NCBI RefSeq assembly: GCF_001428335.1 | Contig: NZ_LMSG01000018.1 | Span: 1 to 64,000, forward strand | DNA: 64,000 nucleotides | Direction of reading: 5' to 3' | Source of the DNA: Arthrobacter sp. Soil762 | GTDB taxonomy: Bacteria > Actinomycetota > Actinomycetes > Actinomycetales > Micrococcaceae | In this document: in pieces, positions 1 through 8,040 of the stretch | Layout: every line of letters starts with the position of its first letter | Numbering within the stretch: position 1 is the first letter of the stretch | Translations under genes and position numbers: made by a program | Notes under the pieces: generated by a model | The model's input: the letters and a program-made list of their open reading frames with translations, nothing else | Databases searched by the model: none | What the model was told of the DNA's origin: nothing

Positions 1-228
1 CGGGATGGTGTTCACGTAGTCCGTGGTGGTCACCATCGGCACGCCGACGCTCTGCGCGCCGGCGCGCTGCAGCAGGCTCCGCATGATGTATTGGGCACGC
101 TCGGTGCCCTGTTCCTGAATCAGGGCATCCAGGGACTCCAGCCATTCGGCGGTCTCTTCCGGATCACGATCGGGCAGCTGGTTTGTCAACCCGCTGAGGA
201 TATGGGAGGTCTCTTCTCCTGCAGCCAC
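1..228 (-). CDS. aceE: Pyruvate dehydrogenase E1 component, homodimeric type (N-terminal part)
   Basis: First 76 residues of the thiamine-diphosphate-dependent E1 that decarboxylates pyruvate and passes the acetyl group to lipoyl-E2; the rest lies beyond the window edge. The stretch PEETAEWLESLDAL and the final TTDYVNTIP are typical of the AceE N-terminus. The GTG start is chosen because an AAAGAGG-like ribosome site precedes it and the nearby upstream ATG is in another frame. It is read away from the hydantoin-type operon and separated from it by a long palindrome. Confidence 0.85.
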   Translation of the reverse strand, partial: MAAGEETSHILSGLTNQLPDRDPEETAEWLESLDALIQEQGTERAQYIMRSLLQRAGAQSVGVPMVTTTDYVNTIP

Positions 229-369
229 GTCCAGCCTCTTTTCATCGTTGAATGGTTGGCTCAAGTTTTCGTTCTGTGAGAAAACTTTATTGCATCTCGA
301 GATTATCTAGGTGACGATCCGCGCGTCAAGGCGAGCTGGCGGTCACATTTGGCTGCTAACGGAGCCACA

Positions 370-436
370 AGCAACGCGGGGTCGGATACGGCCCATTAAG
401 CCGCCCAGAATCGGCCGTATCTGACCCCGCGTTGCT
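370..436. terminator. Long palindrome, 24-bp arms, probable terminator or repeated extragenic palindrome
   Basis: Arms 370-393 and 413-436 match at 23 of 24 positions around a 19-nt loop; each arm holds a GGGGTC-GATACGGCC core. It sits directly after the stop codon of the decarboxylase-like gene and before aceE, so it could end that operon. No clear U-tract follows, and the sharply conserved arms would also fit a dispersed palindromic repeat. Confidence 0.6.
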
Positions 437-437
437 T

Positions 438-1136
438 TCAGGCGGACGTGAGGAGCCTGCCCCAGCGCCGGTCCAGCAGCGGTGCACCCGCCATCCTGAG
501 GCAATGCCACAGGGTTACGGCCACCGAGTCCAGGACCGGTACACCGGTTCGCTCCTCCACTTCGGCCGTGATGTTGGCACCGTACAGGTTGGTGCACAGG
601 TAGATCAGAGCATCCGGATTCGAGGCTGCGAGTTCCAGCGAGCCCGGCAGCATCTCGGCGTCGGTGACAGAGGCGAAGGACTCGTTGTCGCTCAGGTCCA
701 GGTGCCGGTGGTCGATGGTCTTGACGCCGGCCTGCGCGTAGGACTCGATCACGGCCTCGTTGACGTCCCCGGTGTATGGAGTGAAGAGCCCGATGCGTTC
801 GGTGCCGAAGGACTTGAACGCCTCCATGTACGCCAGGGTGGACGTGGTGGCCGGGATGCCCGTGGCGTCCGTGATTCCCTGCACGAGCCGGCGGTCATGG
901 TCGGCGCCGAGCCAGGATCCGGAGGTGCCGTTCCAGGCAATGACGTCCACGTCCGACGTTGCGAGCAGTTTCGCGGCGGCGTGCATCCCGGCGGCGTCGA
1001 ACTGCTTGTCCGAGGAATCATCCAGCGCGATGCGGGTGACATTGATGCGGGTGAAGTGCAGCGTGACGTCGCGGCGGTCACCCAGGATGCGGTAGCTCTG
1101 CGGCTCCAGGCACGTGTTGGAGGACGGCACGATCAT
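438..1136 (-). CDS. Arylmalonate decarboxylase / maleate isomerase / Asp-Glu racemase superfamily protein
   Basis: At least 232 residues. The N-terminal MIVPSSNTCLEP is the substrate-carboxylate loop of this superfamily. Members use one or two cysteines: isomerases and racemases have both, arylmalonate decarboxylase keeps only the second. Here the first site is WNGTSGS (Gly70) and the second is YLCTNLYG (Cys181), which is the decarboxylase pattern. Last gene of the operon after the cyclic amidohydrolase. The family N-terminus normally begins about ten residues before this ATG; the in-frame upstream codons read ANRPIRIG but contain no ATG, GTG or TTG, only an ATA at 1168-1170 region four bases after a GGAG site. 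The true start is therefore uncertain. The substrate cannot be read from sequence. Confidence 0.75.
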   Translation of the reverse strand: MIVPSSNTCLEPQSYRILGDRRDVTLHFTRINVTRIALDDSSDKQFDAAGMHAAAKLLATSDVDVIAWNGTSGSWLGADHDRRLVQGITDATGIPATTSTLAYMEAFKSFGTERIGLFTPYTGDVNEAVIESYAQAGVKTIDHRHLDLSDNESFASVTDAEMLPGSLELAASNPDALIYLCTNLYGANITAEVEERTGVPVLDSVAVTLWHCLRMAGAPLLDRRWGRLLTSA

Positions 1137-1176
1137 GCCGATACGGATGGGGCGGTTGGCGGAAGGTATGGGGCTC

Positions 1177-2619
1177 CTAGGCAGAAATCGTGACGGTGGC
1201 GGGCGCTGCAGGGGTCAGCGGGGACAGGGCGTCGCGGTGTTCGGTGAAGCCGTTGCGGGCCACCAAGCGGCCCACGGGGCCGGGATCGTGGAAACCGCCG
1301 GTGTCCAGCACCACGCGCCCGGAGGAGACGACGACGGCGGGCCAGCCGGTCAGTGCCTTCCCGTCGAACGGCGAGAAATCAGTTCCCATGTGCAGCGCAC
1401 CGCCGTCGACGAGGCGTTCGGTGGCGGGATCGAAAACGACGAGGTCGGCGTCGAACCCTTCCACGATGGCGCCCTTGCGCGGCAGTGCGTTGATCCGTGC
1501 GGGACCGGCGGAGAAGACCTCCACGAAGTCCTCCACGGAGCCGCCGGCCGAGGAAAGCGCCGTGAAGGTCACCGGCATGCGGGTCTCGACGCCGGGCAGG
1601 CCGTGCGGCATGAAGCGGACGTCGTCCGTGCGGTCGCGTTTCTGCGAGAGGTCGTAGCAGGAGTGGTCCGAGGCCACGGTGTGGATCGCCCCGGCGGCGA
1701 GGCGTTCCTTGAGGGCGGCTACGGTTTCGGCGCTGCGCATGGGCGGGCAGCAGGCGTACCACTCGGGGAACGTGCCGCCGTAGACGGTGTCATCCAGGCT
1801 CAGGTAGTGCGGGCATGTCTCGGAATAGGCTTCCTGGCCGCGGCTGCGGGCCTCGGTGACCAGGTCCACGGCGCCGGGAGTCGACTGGTGCACGAAGTAG
1901 ACCGGCGCCCCGGTGTATTCGGCCATGGCGAGGGTTTCCCTGACGGAGATTTCCTCGGCCAGCTCGGGGCGGGTCCGGTGCAGGTGCTCGATGGCGATGC
2001 GTCCGTCCGCGGCGTGCTGCTCTGTGCAGTCGGCAATGATGGGGTCGTGCTCGGCGTGGATGTAGGTGAGGCCGTCCAGGCGGACCATTTCACGCATGAC
2101 CTTGAGGATGGTGTCGCCGTCGGCCATGGTGGAGCCGCGGTTGGTGGTGTACATCTTCACGGAGCGCACACCTTCGGCGGCGAGCTGCTCCAGCTGCCAC
2201 GGCACGGTTTCGTCCCAGCTGACCACGGAGCCGTGCAGTGCCACGTCGCAGCGCGATTCGGCGGCCAGGCGCTTCTTGTTCAGCACGGCGTCCAAGGGGG
2301 TTTCCTGGGCGTCGCGCGGGATGCCGAAATCGATGATGGTGGTGGTGCCGCCCCACAGCGCTGCCGTGGAGGTGGTGCGGTAGTCGTCCAAGGTGCGGAA
2401 GCGGCCGGTCACCTGGGCCACGTGGCAGTGGCCGTCCACGCCGCCGGGGATCACCAGCTGGCCGCTTGCGTCCACGGTGCGTGTTGCTGCGGGCACGGGC
2501 TCGGAGGCGTCGAGCAGCTGCACGATGCGGCCGTCCCGGACCACAATATGGGCCTGTTGGCGGCCGAAGCTGTTGACCACGGTGCCGTGGGCGACGACGA
2601 GATCTGGGGTGTGGGACAT
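1177..2619 (-). CDS. Dihydropyrimidinase/hydantoinase-type cyclic amidohydrolase
   Basis: 480 residues, usual length for D-hydantoinase, dihydropyrimidinase or allantoinase, which open cyclic ureides using a binuclear metal centre. Metal ligands are visible: His64 and His66 in DGHCH, the carboxylated lysine Lys155 in VKMYTTN, His188 in HAEHD, His244 in HQST and Asp318 in ASDHS. The start follows an AGGAGG site seven bases upstream and lies just after the stop of the racemase-like gene. No carbamoylase gene follows, so the fate of the ring-opened product is not covered by this operon. The exact substrate (hydantoin, dihydropyrimidine or allantoin) is undecided. Confidence 0.85.
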   Translation of the reverse strand: MSHTPDLVVAHGTVVNSFGRQQAHIVVRDGRIVQLLDASEPVPAATRTVDASGQLVIPGGVDGHCHVAQVTGRFRTLDDYRTTSTAALWGGTTTIIDFGIPRDAQETPLDAVLNKKRLAAESRCDVALHGSVVSWDETVPWQLEQLAAEGVRSVKMYTTNRGSTMADGDTILKVMREMVRLDGLTYIHAEHDPIIADCTEQHAADGRIAIEHLHRTRPELAEEISVRETLAMAEYTGAPVYFVHQSTPGAVDLVTEARSRGQEAYSETCPHYLSLDDTVYGGTFPEWYACCPPMRSAETVAALKERLAAGAIHTVASDHSCYDLSQKRDRTDDVRFMPHGLPGVETRMPVTFTALSSAGGSVEDFVEVFSAGPARINALPRKGAIVEGFDADLVVFDPATERLVDGGALHMGTDFSPFDGKALTGWPAVVVSSGRVVLDTGGFHDPGPVGRLVARNGFTEHRDALSPLTPAAPATVTISA

Positions 2620-2629
2620 CGTTGTCCTC

Positions 2630-3436
2630 CTACTTCTGGGTGGCGGGCTGGGCGGTCGAGATAACGGCGGCGTTCGACTGGGCGGCGGCGTTCTGCGCGT
2701 CGGCCAGGGCGGCGTCGAGGTTTTCGGACAGTCCGCTGCGGCGCTTGACGGGCGGCGGAGCAAAGGCGCCCTGCCGGTGGAAGCCCGACTGCAGGGCAAC
2801 CACGGCTTCGGTCATCCGGATGCCGGCGGAGATGCCGTCCACCACGGGAACGGGGATCTGTCCCTCAAGTTCGCGGGCGAGCCCGGCGAGCGGGGCACCT
2901 GCCAGGATCACGACGTCGGCCCCGTCCTCCGCGACAGCCTGCCGGCTGAGTGCCAGGAGTGTGTCCTTGAAGTCGGCCTGGACGGAGCCGATCGAGTTGA
3001 GGCTCTGGTTGATGGAACGGATCGAGGCCAGGCGGCCGCCGAGCCCGAAGTGCTCAACGCAGTCCCGGTACCAGGCGGTGATGCGGTCCGAGATGGCGAT
3101 GATGGAGAAGCGCTGGCCCTGGAGGGCGGCGGCGCAGAGGGCGGCCTCGGTGATGCCGATGACCGGCACATCCACCAGTTCCTTGAGGGCCGGCATGCCG
3201 GGATCGCCGAACGCCGCCACCACGACGCCATCCACCTGGCCGTGATACTCGGCGATGATTTCGGCGACGGCGCCGGCGGCGATGAGGGATTCGAAGCGGG
3301 TTTCGATGTACTCGACGCCGTGCCCGGCGGTCCGCACGAGCAGTTCGGTGTCCGGCCCGGCCGAACGCACGGCCTCGGCTTCGATCAGCGCCGTGACGTC
3401 GGCACTGGTGTTGGGGTTGATGACCAGGAGTTTCAT
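2630..3436 (-). CDS. Hydantoin/allantoin racemase-like protein lacking both catalytic cysteines
   Basis: 268 residues with the Asp/Glu/hydantoin racemase fold: MKLLVINPNTS start, FGDPGMPALKELVDVPVIGITEA core. In racemases of this family the acid-base cysteines occur in ACFGDPG and in LGCAG. Here the first reads AAFGDPG (Ala75) and the second LAGAPLAG (Gly180), so both are gone. A polar, alanine-rich tail of about 35 residues is added after the fold. It lies between the GntR regulator (ATGA overlap) and the cyclic amidohydrolase, so it is clearly part of the catabolic operon. It may be a lyase, a binding protein or an inactive relative; racemase activity is doubtful. Confidence 0.75.
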   Translation of the reverse strand: MKLLVINPNTSADVTALIEAEAVRSAGPDTELLVRTAGHGVEYIETRFESLIAAGAVAEIIAEYHGQVDGVVVAAFGDPGMPALKELVDVPVIGITEAALCAAALQGQRFSIIAISDRITAWYRDCVEHFGLGGRLASIRSINQSLNSIGSVQADFKDTLLALSRQAVAEDGADVVILAGAPLAGLARELEGQIPVPVVDGISAGIRMTEAVVALQSGFHRQGAFAPPPVKRRSGLSENLDAALADAQNAAAQSNAAVISTAQPATQK

Positions 3437-4128
3437 GGTTTTTTCCGATGCTGCTTGGGCTCGGCGGCGGTGGAGTCTTCGGGGAACTGCTCGCGGTACT
3501 TGCCGATGTGCGACGCCGATTGGGCGGCGGCGCGTTCCGGGTCGCCGCTGGCGATGGCGGCGTACAGGTCGCGGTGTTCCTGGATCAGTTCCGGGAGGTC
3601 GCTGACGTGGCGGAAGAGCCAGTGCATGCGGCCCTGAAGAGGTTCCAGCGCTGAGCGGAGAAAGTCGTTGTTGGCGATGCGGGTGATGGCGTCGTGGAAT
3701 TCGCTGTTGGCGCGGTGGGCTTCCAAGATGGATCCCTTGGCGAGGCAGCGGTCGGCCTCGTCCAGCAGGCCCTGGAGTTGTTCGAGGTCCTGGGCCGTGG
3801 CGCGGGCCGCGGCCAGCCGGCAGGCGAGGACCTCAAGGGACTGGCGGACGTCAAAGAGGTCTTCCACATCTTTGGCGCTCAGTCCGCTGACCTCCATGCC
3901 GCGGGAAGCGCGGTCCCTGGTCAGGCCTTCCTGGCGGAGCATCCGGAGGGCCTCGCGGACGGGAAGGCGCGAGACGTTGAATTCGGCGGCGAGATCCCGC
4001 TCCACCAGCCGGGTGCCGGGCGCATAGTGGCCTTCGAAAATCCTCGTACGGAGCGTGTCACGCACGGTCTCCCGGAGGGGGCGGTCCGTGTTGTTCGTGT
4101 CGTCTGCGATAAGCAATTCTGGCTCCAT
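3433..4128 (-). CDS. GntR-family regulator, FCD (FadR-like) subfamily
   Basis: 231 residues. N-terminal winged helix (about residues 15-80) contains LVERDLAAEFNVSRLPVREALRML, followed by an all-helical FCD ligand domain with metal-binding type histidines (SEFHDAI, and the C-terminal SASHIGKY). It overlaps the racemase-like gene by four bases and follows the MFS gene, so it is transcribed within the operon it probably controls. The likely operators are the two GGGATCCC palindromes at the operon promoter. Inducer presumably the imported substrate or a breakdown product (inference). Confidence 0.85.
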   Translation of the reverse strand: MEPELLIADDTNNTDRPLRETVRDTLRTRIFEGHYAPGTRLVERDLAAEFNVSRLPVREALRMLRQEGLTRDRASRGMEVSGLSAKDVEDLFDVRQSLEVLACRLAAARATAQDLEQLQGLLDEADRCLAKGSILEAHRANSEFHDAITRIANNDFLRSALEPLQGRMHWLFRHVSDLPELIQEHRDLYAAIASGDPERAAAQSASHIGKYREQFPEDSTAAEPKQHRKKP

Positions 4129-4219
4129 TCGTGGTTCTTTCAGGCAGTGCGCCCGGCGTTCCCGGCCGGTGTCCGGCCTTTCGGCGGTACAGGCCGTCGG
4201 GCCGGCCCGGTCAGGCGAG

Positions 4220-5569
4220 TTAGACCGGGAGGCGCTTGTTGTAGTTCAGTGTCAGCACGGAGACTCCCATGATGACCGCGGATCCTACAAAGTACAGCAG
4301 TGCCCAGGTGTAGGAGCCCGTGGCCCCGACAATCAGGCCTACCACAATCGGGGTGACGAAGCCCGCGATGTTGCCGCTGAAGTTCATGGCGCCGCCCAGG
4401 ACGCCGGCATTGGTCCGGCCGCCCAGGATGGAGGGGATGCTCCAGAAGAGGCCCACCCAGCGGAGGAAGAACATGACCACGGACAGCAGGACTACCGCCG
4501 TCGTCGGATCCGCCACGATGGTGACGCCTACCAGGCCGCCGATGACCACAACGCTGGAGATGCCCAGCAGGGTACGCATGACCAAGTTGGCCGAGGCGCC
4601 GGAGTTGCGCCACTTGTCGGCGATGTGGCCGCCCAGGATTTCACCGACGAAACCGGCTCCGAAGATCACGAAGGTGGACCAGCCGATGGTCTTCAGGTCG
4701 AAGCCCTTGGCCTGGGCGAGGTAGAGCGGGCCCCAGGTGAGCAGGCCGTAGAACACGCCGTTGAAGCCCAGCCAGCCGAAGCACATGGCCCAGAAGGAAC
4801 GGAACTTCAGGTACGGGAGCAGGGCGCGCTTGCCCGAGGCACCTTCCTTCGCGGCTTCGGCATCTTCCGCGGCGTGCGAGGCCTCAATGTATTCGGCCTC
4901 GGCGGCGTTGACGCCGCGGTGCTGGCGGGGGTTGTCCCGGATGTACCACCAGACGGCCAGACCCATGAGGACCGTTGCGGCGCCGGCGATGATGAATGCC
5001 GTGCGCCAGCTGCCGGTTGACGCGATGAGCCCGGCGATCAGGATGCCGCCCAGACCCGCCCCGAGGGGGGCGCCGGCGTCCAGGATGGTGGCGCCGCGGC
5101 CGCGTTCCGACTTGTGCATCCAGATGGCGTTGAGTTTGCCGCCGGCCGGCATCACGCCGGCTTCGGTGACGCCGATGCCGAGCCGGGCGATGAACATGCT
5201 CAGGAAGCCGCCGGCCAGGCCGGATGCGGCGGTTGCTGCACCCCAGCCCACGCAGGAAGCTGTCATGACCTTGCGCGGACCGAACTTGTCGATCAGCCAG
5301 CCGACCGGGATCTGCATGAGCGCGTAGGTCCAGAAGAAGGCCGAGAGCAGGAGGCCCACGAGCTCGGGGGCGAGATTGAATTCCTTCTGGATGATGGGCA
5401 GGGCCACCGAGATGGAGCCCCTGTCGATGTAGTTGACGGCGACGAGGACCAGCAGGAGCAGGAACATTTTCCAGCGGACGTTGGTGCGACGTTGCACGCC
5501 GTCCTTGCCGGTTTTGCCGGTTTTGTCGTCGGGAAGCGGTACAGCGGTTTCAGTATTTTGAAGAGACAC
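4220..5569 (-). CDS. MFS transporter, anion:cation symporter (ACS)-like
   Basis: 449 residues with about twelve membrane segments. VNYIDRGSISVALPIIQKEF in helix 1 and GWLIDKFGPRKVM in the 2-3 loop are typical of the ACS branch (hexuronate, glucarate and organic acid importers). GTG start, with AAGGAG seven bases upstream. It is the first gene of the operon and so probably imports the substrate that the downstream amidohydrolase and decarboxylase-like enzymes process. A leader of about 170 nt separates it from the promoter. Confidence 0.85.
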   Translation of the reverse strand: MSLQNTETAVPLPDDKTGKTGKDGVQRRTNVRWKMFLLLLVLVAVNYIDRGSISVALPIIQKEFNLAPELVGLLLSAFFWTYALMQIPVGWLIDKFGPRKVMTASCVGWGAATAASGLAGGFLSMFIARLGIGVTEAGVMPAGGKLNAIWMHKSERGRGATILDAGAPLGAGLGGILIAGLIASTGSWRTAFIIAGAATVLMGLAVWWYIRDNPRQHRGVNAAEAEYIEASHAAEDAEAAKEGASGKRALLPYLKFRSFWAMCFGWLGFNGVFYGLLTWGPLYLAQAKGFDLKTIGWSTFVIFGAGFVGEILGGHIADKWRNSGASANLVMRTLLGISSVVVIGGLVGVTIVADPTTAVVLLSVVMFFLRWVGLFWSIPSILGGRTNAGVLGGAMNFSGNIAGFVTPIVVGLIVGATGSYTWALLYFVGSAVIMGVSVLTLNYNKRLPV

Positions 5570-5716
5570 AACTTCTCCTTTGCAGAGAGGAAGATTGCAG
5601 ACGGGAAGAAAGGCTGGGTGTTCGCGGGGCAGGAGGCCGGCTGGTGGGGCGTCCTGGAGCCTAAATCCGGAGAAGCCTGGTTACGAACTGCGGCTTGGGA
5701 CCCGGATCGCGATCTT

Positions 5717-5728
5717 TTGGGATCCCAA
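5717..5728. promoter_or_regulatory. Operator 1, palindrome TTGGGATCCCAA
   Basis: Perfect 12-bp palindrome repeated one base further on. It lies immediately downstream of the -10 box of the operon promoter, over the expected transcription start, which suits a repressor. Palindromes of this shape are typical for FCD-type GntR proteins such as the one encoded in the operon (inference). Confidence 0.75.
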
Positions 5729-5729
5729 G

Positions 5730-5741
5730 TTGGGATCCCAA
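5730..5741. promoter_or_regulatory. Operator 2, palindrome TTGGGATCCCAA
   Basis: Second identical 12-bp palindrome, 13 bp centre to centre from the first, so both face the same side of the helix roughly one turn apart and could bind two dimers cooperatively. Confidence 0.75.
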
Positions 5742-5746
5742 AATTT

Positions 5747-5775
5747 AGAATAGAAGTGACCCGTACCACTGTCAA
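5747..5775 (-). promoter_or_regulatory. Consensus promoter for the catabolic operon
   Basis: On the minus strand TTGACA (5775-5770), a 17-bp spacer, then TATTCT (5752-5747). Transcription should start near 5740, inside the operator pair, and run into the MFS gene. Confidence 0.75.
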
Positions 5776-5901
5776 GGAATTTGTTCCGTTATGGCCCACC
5801 CGGGCCAAATTACCGATTGTGACCGCTGCCGGCGTTCCGGCTGGCGGTGCGGTCGCGGCCGACGTGGAGACGTTGGGGAGCCGGACGATGGGCGCGCGAA
5901 A

Positions 5902-5926
5902 GGGCCCGCGGCGTCGCCGCGGACCC
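5902..5926 (-). terminator. Hairpin after uraH
   Basis: Eleven-base arms 5902-5912 and 5916-5926 with one mismatch and a 3-nt loop. It lies 38 bases after the uraH stop codon; no long U-tract follows. Confidence 0.5.
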
Positions 5927-5963
5927 GTTCCGGCATGGCAGTTTCCGGCAGGGGCCGGTGGGC

Positions 5964-6305
5964 TCAGCTGCCCCGGTACGTGGAATAGGCGAACGGGCTC
6001 AGCAGGAGCGGCACATGGTAGTGGGCCTCCGATTCCACCACGTCAAACGTGAGGGTCACCTCCGGGAAGAACGTTTCGGTGCCGGTGGCGGCGTAGTACT
6101 TGCCCGTGTCGAACGCCAGGCGGTAGGTTCCCGAAGGCAGTCGCTGAGGTCCCAGCTGCTTGATGCGTCCGTCCGCGTCGGTGGCGCCCCCGGCGATCCG
6201 GACCCAGCTCTCGCCGTCGAGTACGTGGAGGGTCACCGGGACCTCGGCCGCCGGTTTTCCGGAGCCTGTATCGAGTACATGGGTGGTGACGTGGGAGGTG
6301 CTCAT
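5964..6305 (-). CDS. uraH: 5-hydroxyisourate hydrolase
   Basis: 113 residues, the normal length of this transthyretin-like enzyme, which hydrolyses 5-hydroxyisourate in urate breakdown. HVTTHVLDTGSGKPA at the N-terminus, the central LPSGTYRLAFDT, and the C-terminal signature ending YRGS are all present. It overlaps uraD by four bases (ATGA), so the two consecutive steps after uricase are translationally coupled. Uricase itself is not in the window. Confidence 0.93.
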   Translation of the reverse strand: MSTSHVTTHVLDTGSGKPAAEVPVTLHVLDGESWVRIAGGATDADGRIKQLGPQRLPSGTYRLAFDTGKYYAATGTETFFPEVTLTFDVVESEAHYHVPLLLSPFAYSTYRGS

Positions 6306-6799
6306 CTGCCCATCAGTCCTTCGAGTCGGAGCAGTGCGATTTCCCGCAACTGCTGGCCAATGATTGATTGTTCCGCTTCGGGGGTATGGGTGAGCCGGGT
6401 GTTGAGCGCGGCCAGGATCTCCTCGCGGCTGCGGCCGGCGGCGCGGATAAGGAACACCTGCCCGAACTTCTCCTCGTAGGCCCGGTTGCCTTCCGCCAGG
6501 GCCTCGGCCACGGCAGCGTCGGCCACGCCCAGTCCGGCTTGTTCCGACTGGGACAGCTTCGCTTCCGCGCTGTCTCCCTGCGCCCGCTCGCCGATCCGCG
6601 GGTGGTGGGCGAGGGCTGCTTCGATCTCCATCGGGGTGAAGGGGTTGGCTGCGCCGCCGCCCGCCGCCAGGAGCGCGTTGAGGCTGGAATAGGGCCGCGC
6701 GTCGGCGAGCTCGTCGATCCAGCGTTGGATGTCCAGGCAGGGGCGCAGGAAATCGGCAGCCTCCGGGCGGCCAGCCGTGTTGAACTGTTCAAGGTGCAT
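6302..6799 (-). CDS. uraD: 2-oxo-4-hydroxy-4-carboxy-5-ureidoimidazoline (OHCU) decarboxylase
   Basis: 165 residues. It converts OHCU to S-allantoin. The conserved HHPRIGER (residues 65-72) and LSQSEQAGLG are the family hallmarks. The ATG at 6799 is preferred over an in-frame ATG ten codons earlier because MHLEQFN matches the usual family start and a GAGG site lies upstream. First gene of the uraD-uraH pair. Confidence 0.92.
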   Translation of the reverse strand: MHLEQFNTAGRPEAADFLRPCLDIQRWIDELADARPYSSLNALLAAGGGAANPFTPMEIEAALAHHPRIGERAQGDSAEAKLSQSEQAGLGVADAAVAEALAEGNRAYEEKFGQVFLIRAAGRSREEILAALNTRLTHTPEAEQSIIGQQLREIALLRLEGLMGR

Positions 6800-6844
6800 A
6801 AAACAGATCCTCGTGTTTGATGCTGGCATCCACGGTGTAGGGCT

Positions 6845-6866
6845 ATGCGGATACTTTATTCCGCAT
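6845..6866. promoter_or_regulatory. Inverted repeat ATGCGGA-N8-TCCGCAT upstream of uraD
   Basis: Perfect 7-bp arms about 50 bases before the uraD start. The position suits a repressor or activator site for the urate genes; the cognate regulator is not identifiable in this window. Confidence 0.6.
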
Positions 6867-6970
6867 CATGGAACTGTTATTTCAGCATATGCAAAAGTCA
6901 ACCGCACGCGCCAGCGGGTGTCAACTGACCCGCAAAACGGTCAGCCGCACCGACGTGAATACGTCGGGGA

Positions 6971-7993
6971 TTACAGCCGCGGGACGCATTCCCCGGTTCC
7001 CAGCAGCGCCAGCCCGGCGCGGTCGCCATCGCCGAAGTCGAACTGCCCGCTGTTTTTCTCATGCATCAGTTGCGTGGAATCGTCCACGTGGTCCAGCCCC
7101 AGGACGTGCCCCAGCTCGTGCATGATGATGGCGCGGATGTGGGCAGGTCCCTCCGGCCAGGCCAGTGTTTCCGCGAGGCCCGGCGCATCGAGGGTCACCT
7201 GGCCGGCGACGTACACATAGGGCTCGCCGGGAATATGGGCGTAGGAGCTTCCACCGGTCCCTGCAACCTTCCCTGCCAGCTTGGGTGCTTCCGCCGGGGA
7301 CGACCACGCAATGAGAATCGGCGCCCATTGCTTGCCGTAGCGCGCTGGCTGGTACGCTTCGCGGGCTTCGGATGGCGCCTCGGACGTGGTTCCGTCATAC
7401 ACGAACTGCAGTCCCGAGGCCGCGGAAACTGCGGACACGGCCTCCTCGATAAGTACGTCTGTTCCTGGCGGCGCGTAGTCCGGCCGGACTACGTAGTGCA
7501 GCGGACGGCAAGGGTCATAGGCCACAAAGGCCTGGCCCGGTTCCGGGGATTTCTGCAGGACATAGGCGGTGGATCCGCTGGTGGCTGGCGGCAGTCCGAG
7601 CGGGGCTGATGCGGCCTCGAACCCTGGTGGCGGCACTTTGGCGCCTGGCAGGTGGGGCATGGCTGCCGGCAACACATACCGGTCGAAGAGGGTCGGCGTG
7701 AAGTAGAGACCCACCACGAGGGCGATGCCCAGGACCGTGGTGGTGCGCGATGTCCACTTGCGCCCGCGGACTTTCCGGCGGTGGACGGTCCTCTTTGCCG
7801 AGATTGGCGAGATGGGGGCACCGCGCCACGGCTCGGGCGCTGGCGGCTTGCCCAGTGCCTCATCGATTGCCCATTGCGGAATGCGCCCGCTGGGCGAACG
7901 GCGGATGCGGGGAAACTCCCTGTCGCCAGAATCTGATTCCAACAGTTCCCCCTTGCGCTGCCGTGCCATCTCCTTTGATGGTCTGCCCAGCAT
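6971..7993 (-). CDS. Membrane-anchored matrixin-like zinc metalloprotease
   Basis: 340 residues. A basic cytoplasmic segment of about 80 residues precedes one membrane helix (TTTVLGIALVVGLYF, residues 85-99); the catalytic part is outside. The zinc site HELGHVLGLDH (His292, His296, His302; Glu293) and a downstream Met in QLMHE (Met310) fit the M10 matrixin family. The start is uncertain: the ATG at 7993 has a weak RBS, while another at 7969 directly abuts an AAAGGAG. Substrate unknown. Confidence 0.75.
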   Translation of the reverse strand: MLGRPSKEMARQRKGELLESDSGDREFPRIRRSPSGRIPQWAIDEALGKPPAPEPWRGAPISPISAKRTVHRRKVRGRKWTSRTTTVLGIALVVGLYFTPTLFDRYVLPAAMPHLPGAKVPPPGFEAASAPLGLPPATSGSTAYVLQKSPEPGQAFVAYDPCRPLHYVVRPDYAPPGTDVLIEEAVSAVSAASGLQFVYDGTTSEAPSEAREAYQPARYGKQWAPILIAWSSPAEAPKLAGKVAGTGGSSYAHIPGEPYVYVAGQVTLDAPGLAETLAWPEGPAHIRAIIMHELGHVLGLDHVDDSTQLMHEKNSGQFDFGDGDRAGLALLGTGECVPRL

Positions 7994-8040
7994 AGCGGCG
8001 GTCCCGTTGATCCGTACGAGATTACCCGTGAAGTGCGGGG

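Larger units (their letters stand above)
5570..5963. other. Intergenic region between uraH and the MFS operon
   Basis: 394 bases without a gene. It holds the operon leader (5570-5740), the operator pair and promoter (5717-5775) and, near the uraH end, a GC-rich hairpin (5902-5926). Nothing else convincing was seen. Confidence 0.7.

Noticed and set aside
1114..2664. 516-codon open frame on the plus strand
   Set aside because: Antisense shadow of the cyclic amidohydrolase, whose metal ligands are intact on the minus strand.
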